IMG/VR virus record: IMGVR_UViG_3300042691_035573
Span: 1-54,372 of that record
DNA from: a virus
Direction: 5' to 3' (one strand)
DNA length: 54,372 nucleotides
Positions 22,615 through 29,238 of this stretch are shown here, one piece after another. Every line of letters starts with the position of its first letter. The stretch's first letter is position 1. The notes under the pieces were generated by a model. The model did not search any database and was not told the DNA's origin. It saw only the letters and a program-made list of their open reading frames with translations. Made by a program: the position numbers and the translations under genes.

Positions 22615-24201
22615 TTAATAATTACTTATATAAATGGGCATGGGCATTACGAACTCATCTTCTCGTTCTTCTCTCATTTTATCATAAATTGCAGGATCCC
22701 AATCCTGCAACATCATAATCATTCGTAATGCTAATAACAAACTACTAACAAGGTCGTCAGTTGATCCAGTTTTACCTTCAAAACTTATACCTTTAGCAAC
22801 GAAAGTTTTAAGTTCAGATATCAAAGGTTTAGAAAATATCTTTAACCTATTGCTTTCGATTAGATGTTTTAATTTTGCACAGATAGCAATTTTGCTAGTA
22901 TGTGTTGTATTAAATCCTTTTCTAAATCTTCTTACATGTCCTTTTTTAATTGGTTCACTTAAAAATAATCCTGGTATACTTTCTTCACCAATTTCCGTAA
23001 TTGAAACTAAAGCCGCTTCGCCTACAGTGTTGTTTTCGACAGAGTAATAGATACTGGCTTGTGCTCCTTTTGCTGCAAATTCGTCGTTAATGTGAGTACA
23101 TATATCTCTTAATATTCTTACTTGAGCCTGAATTGTTGTCAAATTATGTTGCCATTCTGCAACTTGTATAAACGAAGGGATTTCTATTACTTGTATAGCA
23201 GCAGGATCACCGCCTGTTCCTAAACTAGGATCAAGTGCAACAATGTATGTACATGATGCATTAATCTTTTTATACCACCTACATTGCCCCATTTTCATAA
23301 ATGGTTCTTTACCTTCAAGGTCGGCTAATTTAATACTACTAATTAACGTTTCGTCAAATACTAAGAATTCGCAATCGTGTTCACGTCTAAATCGCTCTTC
23401 GCCAATTCTACTACGTTCAATTTCTGCCCATTTTTCATCTCTATCAGGATGTTCGTTCCAATATGCTCTAAATGGAAAAAATCCATTACGTCCTGTTGTA
23501 GTAGTATTTCCATGTTCGTCAAATCTTTTATTTGCTTCTTTCCATATACTTGCAAATTGATCCTCGTCGCTATTAGGAGTACTTGTAATAATTGCCTTAC
23601 CGCCAGTTGCAAGTGTAGGTGAAATACTAGTCCAGAATTCACTAGCAATATTTGGTGCAACGAATGCAAACTCGTCTGCATATAGTAATGACAAACTCAT
23701 ACCCCGGCCAGTTGTTTCAGTAGTAGTTTGAGCAATAATACGACTACCGTTTTCAAATTCAATACTTTGTTTGTTATAACTTGTACAACCTGCTCGGATA
23801 TTGTCAGGACACATTTCGTATGCGTAACGAATACGAACCATAATTTCTTGTGCACCTGTATATTTGTGTGCTGCAATAAGAATAGTGCTATCTGGTACAA
23901 ACATTGCATACCAAAGTAAGTAACCGGCGGCAGTTGTTGTTTTACCAGTTTGTCGAGGTAATAAGTTAACATTAAATCTATGTTGGTGATAACTATCTAT
24001 CAATCTACGTTGATAGTCAAATGGTTCGTATTTTAGTTTGCCTCTAACAGGATGTTGAATGTAGAAAAAGTTTTCAAGGAAGTAATGTGGACCTGTTTCT
24101 GGATCCATACATTTAGCAAGATTTTCTAGATCTTCTTCTGTAAATCTTTGTGTACTGTGGGCTTGTTTTACAAGTTTCCCATCTAAGTTTTTGCTTCCCA
24201 T
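22615..24201 (-). CDS. 17: Terminase large subunit gp17
   Basis: 528 residues. ATPase domain: Walker A LPRQTGKTT at 81-89, Walker B LLYADE at 172-177, coupling motif TSTPN near 207. Nuclease domain: VALDPS with D324 and the later ENNTVGEA (Glu/Asn) and STDDLVSSLLLAL blocks. It cuts concatemeric DNA and drives it into the prohead. Transcribed from its own leaderless-type late promoter just downstream of a terminator. All catalytic motifs intact; T4 gp17 is longer, at 610 residues. Confidence 0.93.
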   Translation of the reverse strand: MGSKNLDGKLVKQAHSTQRFTEEDLENLAKCMDPETGPHYFLENFFYIQHPVRGKLKYEPFDYQRRLIDSYHQHRFNVNLLPRQTGKTTTAAGYLLWYAMFVPDSTILIAAHKYTGAQEIMVRIRYAYEMCPDNIRAGCTSYNKQSIEFENGSRIIAQTTTETTGRGMSLSLLYADEFAFVAPNIASEFWTSISPTLATGGKAIITSTPNSDEDQFASIWKEANKRFDEHGNTTTTGRNGFFPFRAYWNEHPDRDEKWAEIERSRIGEERFRREHDCEFLVFDETLISSIKLADLEGKEPFMKMGQCRWYKKINASCTYIVALDPSLGTGGDPAAIQVIEIPSFIQVAEWQHNLTTIQAQVRILRDICTHINDEFAAKGAQASIYYSVENNTVGEAALVSITEIGEESIPGLFLSEPIKKGHVRRFRKGFNTTHTSKIAICAKLKHLIESNRLKIFSKPLISELKTFVAKGISFEGKTGSTDDLVSSLLLALRMIMMLQDWDPAIYDKMREEREDEFVMPMPIYISNY

Positions 24202-24206
24202 AATAT

Positions 24207-24212
24207 TATTTA
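24207..24212 (-). promoter_or_regulatory. Candidate late promoter core (TAAATA), leaderless
   Basis: AGTAAATAATATTATG on the minus strand: five bases separate the core from the terL ATG at 24201, which puts +1 at the start codon. It lies directly after the terminator at 24216-24243. No ribosome site. Confidence 0.6.
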
Positions 24213-24215
24213 CTG

Positions 24216-24243
24216 AAAAAAATAGCCACCTAAGTGGCTATTT
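24216..24243 (-). terminator. Intrinsic terminator after the 380-residue gene
   Basis: AAATAGCCAC (24220-24229) and GTGGCTATTT (24234-24243) form a perfect 10-bp stem with a four-base loop. On the minus strand the stem runs into seven consecutive T. It ends the head-gene transcript before terL's own promoter. Confidence 0.85.
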
Positions 24244-24261
24244 GGTTAACTTAAACAGTAA

Positions 24262-25404
24262 TTATTTTTTAAGTCCTGCTAATTTTAGCATCGATTCCAT
24301 TGTGTCTTCTAATGTGCCTTGATCTTTTTTGATAGCAGCATCAGTAGCATCTTTGCCCCAACGGTTGTCCATTCTGGCTTTCATACGATCGCTTTGATCA
24401 CCTGCTAGACCTGTTCTATTTTTCCAAGGATCGTCACCAACCGCCATTTTGTTGTAGGCTTTTGCGGCTAATTTTTGAGAAATTTCTGATACTCCTTGAT
24501 TGTTTCCTAAAACAGACATTGCTTGTTGTACTACGTTTGCCATCATTTCAGGATTACCTTCTGCTTCGGCACCTTCTTCTCGTGCAAATCTATATGCTTT
24601 CATTAGTTCACTATCACCGCTCTGTTCTACTTCGTCGTAATAGTCACCTAGTTCATCTGCAACAGTGTCGATCATTTCTTCACCTGCTGATGCTCCGTCA
24701 TATATAGTTTGTAATACATCTAACACTGCACTACGTATAGATAATTCATCTTCGTGGTCTGACATACCTTCTGTTGCATTTTGATCTTCACTGATAAACT
24801 TACGATATTCTGCCATTAGACTTTCGTAAGTTGCAGACATTGCGTTATCACCAGGTTGTGCTGCTGGATATTGTTGTTTTTCTTTATGTAGATCATTACC
24901 ACTAGGAACAGCAGCACCATAACCTGCAACTTGTTCGTCAGGTGTATTATCGTATTCGTCTACTTTTTCTTCATCATCTGATGAATCGATTTCTTGATCA
25001 CCGTCGTTTTCATCATCATTTGATGTTGGGTTAAGTTTATCTATCATAGAACGCATTACAGAAGTATCATCTGCACCAACTTCTGGACTTGGCTCGACTT
25101 CGGAACTAGGCTCAACATCTACTACTGCAATACCGTCTGCTCCGCCTATTGGCTCTTCATCGCCCATTGGCATTTCTGGTTCTGCTGTCGATTGTCCTGC
25201 TAAAGTCATAATGTCTTTCAGCATTGCACTTAGTTCTTCACCTGTTGCTGCTGTCATATTAATGCTTGCAGGTGAATGAGGTTGACTCATCCCGCCCATC
25301 ATGCCACATTCATCTAAACTTTCGTTTAATTTTTTTTCTTGGACAACACTAGGATTCTGTGCATCTAGTTCTGCAAGACGCTTTAATACATCAATCATTT
25401 GCAT
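24262..25404 (-). CDS. Acidic unknown late protein sharing a C-terminal tail with the 777-residue protein
   Basis: 380 residues, strongly acidic in the middle (DNDENDGDQEIDSSDDEEKVDEY), Met/Gly/Pro-rich near the N-terminus (CGMMGGMSQPHSP), helical later. It ends DTMESMLKLAGLKK, close to EMAAILKLAGMAK at the end of the 777-residue protein, and begins MIDVLKRLAELDAQNP. Low-complexity acidic proteins with short conserved ends are typical of phage head core or internal proteins. It lies between terminase genes and starts two bases from the next gene. No catalytic motif seen. Confidence 0.5.
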   Translation of the reverse strand: MQMIDVLKRLAELDAQNPSVVQEKKLNESLDECGMMGGMSQPHSPASINMTAATGEELSAMLKDIMTLAGQSTAEPEMPMGDEEPIGGADGIAVVDVEPSSEVEPSPEVGADDTSVMRSMIDKLNPTSNDDENDGDQEIDSSDDEEKVDEYDNTPDEQVAGYGAAVPSGNDLHKEKQQYPAAQPGDNAMSATYESLMAEYRKFISEDQNATEGMSDHEDELSIRSAVLDVLQTIYDGASAGEEMIDTVADELGDYYDEVEQSGDSELMKAYRFAREEGAEAEGNPEMMANVVQQAMSVLGNNQGVSEISQKLAAKAYNKMAVGDDPWKNRTGLAGDQSDRMKARMDNRWGKDATDAAIKKDQGTLEDTMESMLKLAGLKK

Positions 25405-25405
25405 A

Positions 25406-25987
25406 TTATTTTCCTTTGCCGCTAATTGGGCCTAGTTTTTTATCTTCAGAGTCTGTGTTAAATTTTGCAGCACCCTCTGTAGGAATTTGTTCATTGCGTT
25501 CTTTACGCTGAAGTTTTAGTATATCATTTAATTCTTTAACAAATCCACTATTGTATTTGTCACCGTAAAAGTCTTCAAATTTAGCGTTTGGAGATTCTTT
25601 ATAGTTAGGATCATCTAATAAAGCACCTTCACGTTTTGTAGGTTCAATATGTTGATATTCTTCACTAGGTTCGCCTGGACGACGAACAGCAAGATGTGTT
25701 TTATTAATACCACAGTTATTTGCAATATATTCTGTTAGTTCATGTTGTGTTGTTGGATATTCAAAAGTAACTTCATAAATATTAACTTCACAATTTTTTA
25801 CTTGTGGAAAATCAAGTGGTAATTCTTGAATAGGTGTCTTACCTGATTTTTTCCATCCACTAACAGTATATCTTTCAAGAGCATTTTTTAGTTTAGTTTC
25901 TTGCTCAGTGGTAAAATCTCCAGCAATTTTAATGCGGAAATCATATTGCTTTTTTGATTCTGTTAAATGTTCTTTAAATGATTTCAT
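25406..25987 (-). CDS. Candidate internal head protein with capsid-targeting-like N-terminus
   Basis: 193 residues. The first ten residues, MKSFKEHLTE, closely parallel the T4 capsid-targeting sequence MKTYQEFIAE that sends internal proteins into the prohead core and is cut after Glu10 by protease gp21; here the L-T-E then Ser fits the L/I-x-E cut rule. After it come a folded domain of about 90 residues (YDFRIKIAGDFTTEQETKLKNAL) and a polar C-terminal tail. It has its own near-leaderless late promoter inside the terS stop region. Assignment as an internal head protein is inference. Confidence 0.5.
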   Translation of the reverse strand: MKSFKEHLTESKKQYDFRIKIAGDFTTEQETKLKNALERYTVSGWKKSGKTPIQELPLDFPQVKNCEVNIYEVTFEYPTTQHELTEYIANNCGINKTHLAVRRPGEPSEEYQHIEPTKREGALLDDPNYKESPNAKFEDFYGDKYNSGFVKELNDILKLQRKERNEQIPTEGAAKFNTDSEDKKLGPISGKGK

Positions 25988-25993
25988 AGTTTA

Positions 25994-26479
25994 TTATTTA
26001 TTCAAATTCTTAAGTTTTTCAAGAATGCTATTTCGATCTGTAATAATATATCCTTCGCCTTCGATCGGTTCTCCTTCTTTTGAACCTGATTTTTTATCTA
26101 TTGCTAATTTTTTTAATTGCAGGTCTACCATTTTAAGTTTTTTATCAATTTTGGCTGACTTTGCTTGTATAGCAGCATTCATCATTTGTGCTGCAACTTC
26201 AAACATCCGTGCACCATATCTTGCTTCAACATTCATACCTAAGTCCATTAAGTCGTCGTAGGCTTGTTCGGCTTTAGATGCTAATGCATCTAATTCACCG
26301 TCAGCCAAGTCCCCTAACCCTTTTACTCTAGGCAATGCTGATGCAATTTTATCAAACTCTTCTAATTTTTCTTGTAAGTCAATAGTAGGAGTAGGTACAG
26401 ATGAAGACTCGACTGCTGGAGATATAAACTCTGTTTCTTCAGGTTGAATATTTAAAATTTCTTCAAGTTTTTTTGTCAT
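25994..26479 (-). CDS. 16: Terminase small subunit, gp16-like
   Basis: 161 residues. An N-terminal polar region is followed by a long helical centre (LASKAEQAYDDLMDLGMNVEARYGARMFEVAAQMMNAA) and a second helix with many Lys, as in gp16, which forms a helical oligomer that recognises DNA and regulates gp17. The ending (YIITDRNSILEKLKNLNK) is short and polar. Position among terL, gp4 and head genes supports the call. The exact family match is by pattern and size (T4 gp16 164 residues). Confidence 0.75.
   Translation of the reverse strand: MTKKLEEILNIQPEETEFISPAVESSSVPTPTIDLQEKLEEFDKIASALPRVKGLGDLADGELDALASKAEQAYDDLMDLGMNVEARYGARMFEVAAQMMNAAIQAKSAKIDKKLKMVDLQLKKLAIDKKSGSKEGEPIEGEGYIITDRNSILEKLKNLNK
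25995..26000 (-). promoter_or_regulatory. Candidate late promoter core (TAAATA), near-leaderless
   Basis: The minus strand reads GAATAAATAATAAACTATG: seven bases separate the core from the ATG at 25987. The element overlaps the stop codon of the terS gene. No ribosome site. Confidence 0.55.
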
Positions 26480-26487
26480 AACACTAC

Positions 26488-26931
26488 TTATTTTATTTTT
26501 GATCCGGTATGAAAAATATCAGACTCATTTAAAATTCTAAATTTAATTCCTTGCTGGTTGCACCATTTTCCAGCCGCTTCCCATTTTGCCATATTTTTTA
26601 CATATTGGGCTTGATTGTATGGATTTTTACCAACACGTTCTTTTATCATTTGATTAGCCGGTTTTATTTCTATCAGTTCAGCATGTTTTTTCATATTTTT
26701 ATCTTCGTAGACGATAAAAAAATCCGGTACGTAAACTGTATTTTTTCCTGTTAGTGGATCTCTATAAGGAATTTTAATACTTTCACTTGCCCACTGTTTT
26801 ATATTAGGGTTATTGTCGCAAAACTGCATAAAAATTCTTTCCCAACTACTTCTATACCTCGGCTCATTTACACCAATATATTTTTCGGGATTTTTTATTT
26901 TATAATTTCCTTGGCTAAATTTTAAAGTCAT
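26488..26931 (-). CDS. 4: Head completion protein gp4
   Basis: 147 residues. YRSSWERIFMQFCDNN near the start, IKIPYRDPLTGKNTVYVPDFFI in the middle and LIEIKPANQM after it match the gp4 (gp50/4) head completion family, which carries an endonuclease-like PD...ExK arrangement (PDFF then EIKP). gp4 is needed to finish DNA-filled heads before tail joining. Overlaps the next upstream gene by four bases. ATG start; no unusual features. Confidence 0.85.
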   Translation of the reverse strand: MTLKFSQGNYKIKNPEKYIGVNEPRYRSSWERIFMQFCDNNPNIKQWASESIKIPYRDPLTGKNTVYVPDFFIVYEDKNMKKHAELIEIKPANQMIKERVGKNPYNQAQYVKNMAKWEAAGKWCNQQGIKFRILNESDIFHTGSKIK

Positions 26932-27296
26932 GGAATAATGTTTCTTGCAATTTCTAGATTAGTTCTAAATGGTTTCGATATTCCTAAACTACTAGTGCTA
27001 AGTCTATTGTAATTTAAAATTTCAGCAACAATACCAGAAAGTTCTACATCAGATAATCCTCTTAAACTATCTAAAATTTTCATAGGATCGTAACTATCTT
27101 GTCTAGCCTGACGCATTATAATAGTCGAAATGGCCTCGGCGGCTGTGATATCAAATCCTTTGCTATTAAAATATCCAGTCATTGCTGCATATGCAGTTGC
27201 ATTTATTTCTATAGGCGTAGAATAATACGCATCAAATGCTTGTATTGTAGATTCTAAATTGTTATTATTAATTGGTAAATTTGAAAAATTGTTCAC
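26928..27296 (-). CDS. Conserved T4-like structural protein (baseplate candidate)
   Basis: 122 residues. The block YDPMKILDSLRGLSDVELSGIVAEILNYNRLSTSSLGI is distinctive and I associate it with a small protein conserved beside gp4 and tail genes in aquatic T4-like phages. Start is GTG at 27296, whose last two bases are shared with the TGA stop of the upstream tail gene (GTGA), showing translational coupling. Helical; no catalytic motif. Exact role unknown. Confidence 0.6.
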   Translation of the reverse strand: MNNFSNLPINNNNLESTIQAFDAYYSTPIEINATAYAAMTGYFNSKGFDITAAEAISTIIMRQARQDSYDPMKILDSLRGLSDVELSGIVAEILNYNRLSTSSLGISKPFRTNLEIARNIIP

Positions 27297-28489
27297 GGTC
27301 CGCTACCACCTGTCTTTGGAAATATAATTGCAGCAGGATTTGCTCGTATTTTACCATCTACACTGGTATTCAATCCCTTGAATATGTTAATACCGACACC
27401 GCCTGGTAAATTTATAATTCCTGGTTGATTTTGTGTAGGAGGAGGATCGGAATATTTTCCTGAACCAGAATTTCCCAATGCCCCCAATATTCCGCTTGCA
27501 ATATTATAGCCTCCTGGCTTTACTCTGCCTAATCCTGTTTTGTTTATTTGGTTTCTGATTAATATCGATGCAATGTCTGTAATAGGATTTCGTGTTTTAT
27601 AATTTCCGCCTACTACACCGAATACTCTTGCCTTGCCTGGTTGATCAAATTCTGATTTCTGTCTCGAATATTGCGGTGCATTTTGCGAATTACCTGCAAT
27701 TTGTAACGGACTAGGAGTTTTATCATAATATACTGCTGCAAATCCTTCTGGATTTGTACCTGCTTGAATTTGTCCTTGATTGTAAAAAACATTTTCATAA
27801 GCAACAGACATTCTATTTTGTAGAATTTTTGCACCTTCTGATTGACTTAATGTATCGTGTGCCCAGTCAGTTATTTTTGGATTAACTAAAGTTATTTGTG
27901 TAAATTGCTGTTGATGTAAAACATATATATCAATAGATGTTATAAAAGGTCCTTGAGTACGTGCCGAATTATACCTTCCATACAAATAATCAGATTGTTT
28001 ATATTTTGTATCATTAAATTCTGGAACAGATTGATCTCTAACTGCGCCAGAAGTCGATGCTCCGCCATAATTACTGTCATAGTAATAATGTTTATAGTAA
28101 TGTACCCAAAAACTGTTTACAATATCTGCATTATCGTCGTGAAATTCTATAGTAACAGGATCGTATGTTAATTTTGTTTGTACAACAGTTTTTCGATTAT
28201 ATTGATTTAATGTATCGGTATGAATTTTAAATTTCGGAAGATCTATTTTTTTTACCAGTAGTCCAAAATCTTGAGAATCTCTATTTGCCCATGTATCGTT
28301 TTCAGATAAAGCATCTCGATTGAGATTAAATGAAACAAAATATAAAAATCCTACTTTTGGTGATAAAGAGTAAAAATCGTCAACATATAATCTCGAAGCG
28401 TGTTGATAATCTTTTAATATAGGGACTCCGCCGGACTTTGGATCAATAGATCTAGCGTTCGTTAACCAGTTTGTAAATGCGTTACTCAT
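27293..28489 (-). CDS. Baseplate tail-tube initiator/cap protein (gp54 or gp48 type)
   Basis: 398 residues. The opening NWLTNARSIDPKSGGVPILKDYQHASRLYVDDFYSLSPKVGFLYFV followed by LLVKKIDLPKFKIHTDTLNQYNRK matches the tube-like baseplate protein of aquatic T4-like phages that starts or caps the gp19 tube (T4 gp54/gp48). KYYYDSNYGG-type aromatic loops follow. The last 100 residues are Gly/Pro/Asn-rich with repeated small hydrophobic segments. Driven by a promoter just downstream of the gp19 terminator. gp48 versus gp54 cannot be decided here. Confidence 0.7.
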   Translation of the reverse strand: MSNAFTNWLTNARSIDPKSGGVPILKDYQHASRLYVDDFYSLSPKVGFLYFVSFNLNRDALSENDTWANRDSQDFGLLVKKIDLPKFKIHTDTLNQYNRKTVVQTKLTYDPVTIEFHDDNADIVNSFWVHYYKHYYYDSNYGGASTSGAVRDQSVPEFNDTKYKQSDYLYGRYNSARTQGPFITSIDIYVLHQQQFTQITLVNPKITDWAHDTLSQSEGAKILQNRMSVAYENVFYNQGQIQAGTNPEGFAAVYYDKTPSPLQIAGNSQNAPQYSRQKSEFDQPGKARVFGVVGGNYKTRNPITDIASILIRNQINKTGLGRVKPGGYNIASGILGALGNSGSGKYSDPPPTQNQPGIINLPGGVGINIFKGLNTSVDGKIRANPAAIIFPKTGGSGP

Positions 28490-28495
28490 AATTAA

Positions 28496-28501
28496 TATTT
28501 A
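28496..28501 (-). promoter_or_regulatory. Candidate late promoter core (TAAATA), near-leaderless
   Basis: GACTAAATATTAATTATG on the minus strand: six bases separate the core from the ATG at 28489, right after the terminator at 28509-28537. No ribosome site. Confidence 0.55.
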
Positions 28502-28508
28502 GTCAAAT

Positions 28509-28537
28509 AAAAAAGCCCAGTTTTTAGGCTGGGCTTT
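28509..28537 (-). terminator. Intrinsic terminator after gp19
   Basis: AAAGCCCAG (28512-28520) and CTGGGCTTT (28529-28537) form a perfect 9-bp stem with an eight-base loop. Leftward reading continues into TTTTTT. It ends the sheath/tube transcript. Confidence 0.85.
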
Positions 28538-28556
28538 ATAATTATTATCAATTTTA

Positions 28557-29204
28557 TTAGCCTGTAGTTAGGCCTTGTGATGTAGGTGGTCTTACAACAC
28601 GGCCGACTTCTAAACCAATTCCGCTTGCTGCACCGCCTGGTGCTTCTAATTGAATAGCATTATCAAATCTTATTGTTAACGAAATATCCATAGCAGCATT
28701 TTCACTATAATTGCCTTCTGCATATGTTGCTTGTTTAATATAGCATCCTAAAAATTCAAAACTTTCTAGTGTAACTGGTTCGTATTGTCCGTTACCACCG
28801 TCAAGAATTTCAACACGCATTCTAAACTTATAATCAATACCTGAAGCAGCGCCGCTTTGTTCAAAGAAATCAAATTGTTTCTGAAGTTGTTCACCGACCT
28901 TTTTACTTACAACACCGCTAGCATCATCACGTAACACAAGTTTTGTGTCTGCAAAACTATGTTTACCTGCTAATTTAATTGTGCTATTGTACACAGGAAG
29001 ATTAATATCTTCAAAAGTAACATCGGGCCTTGCAGCACTTACAACTTGTTTTGTTAATTCAGTGCTAGGATTGCCCTGAACACCAAAATTATCAAATGTG
29101 ACTCTGAAACGATATTTTAATTTTGGCATCAACAGTCCTTGAGTTGTTGCTGCTTGTGTAGCGCTCAAGGGTACTGTGAATCTATTTAAACTTGCAATTG
29201 GCAT
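28557..29204 (-). CDS. 19: Tail tube protein gp19
   Basis: 215 residues. Beta-rich with the T4 gp19 plan: LMPKLKYRFRVTFDNFG at the start, RPDVTFEDINLPVYNSTIKLAGKH, and a C-terminal AAMDISLTIRFDNA strand. Hexamers of this protein stack to make the inner tail tube. It follows the sheath gene and precedes a terminator. A strong ribosome site AAGGAG eight bases before the ATG and a TAAATA promoter 24 bases upstream fit high-level late expression. Confidence 0.88.
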   Translation of the reverse strand: MPIASLNRFTVPLSATQAATTQGLLMPKLKYRFRVTFDNFGVQGNPSTELTKQVVSAARPDVTFEDINLPVYNSTIKLAGKHSFADTKLVLRDDASGVVSKKVGEQLQKQFDFFEQSGAASGIDYKFRMRVEILDGGNGQYEPVTLESFEFLGCYIKQATYAEGNYSENAAMDISLTIRFDNAIQLEAPGGAASGIGLEVGRVVRPPTSQGLTTG

Positions 29205-29228
29205 TTAAATGCTCCTTAATTTTTTTAG

Positions 29229-29234
29229 TATTTA
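29229..29234 (-). promoter_or_regulatory. Candidate late promoter core (TAAATA) with leader and ribosome site
   Basis: AAGTAAATACT on the minus strand, 24 bases before the gp19 ATG. AAGGAG lies within the leader. This contrasts with the leaderless-type promoters elsewhere in the window. Confidence 0.6.
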
Positions 29235-29238
29235 CTTA

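Noticed and set aside
23361-23972. Several open frames on both strands within terL
   Set aside because: They are shadows of the terminase gene, have biased low-complexity translations and no ribosome sites.
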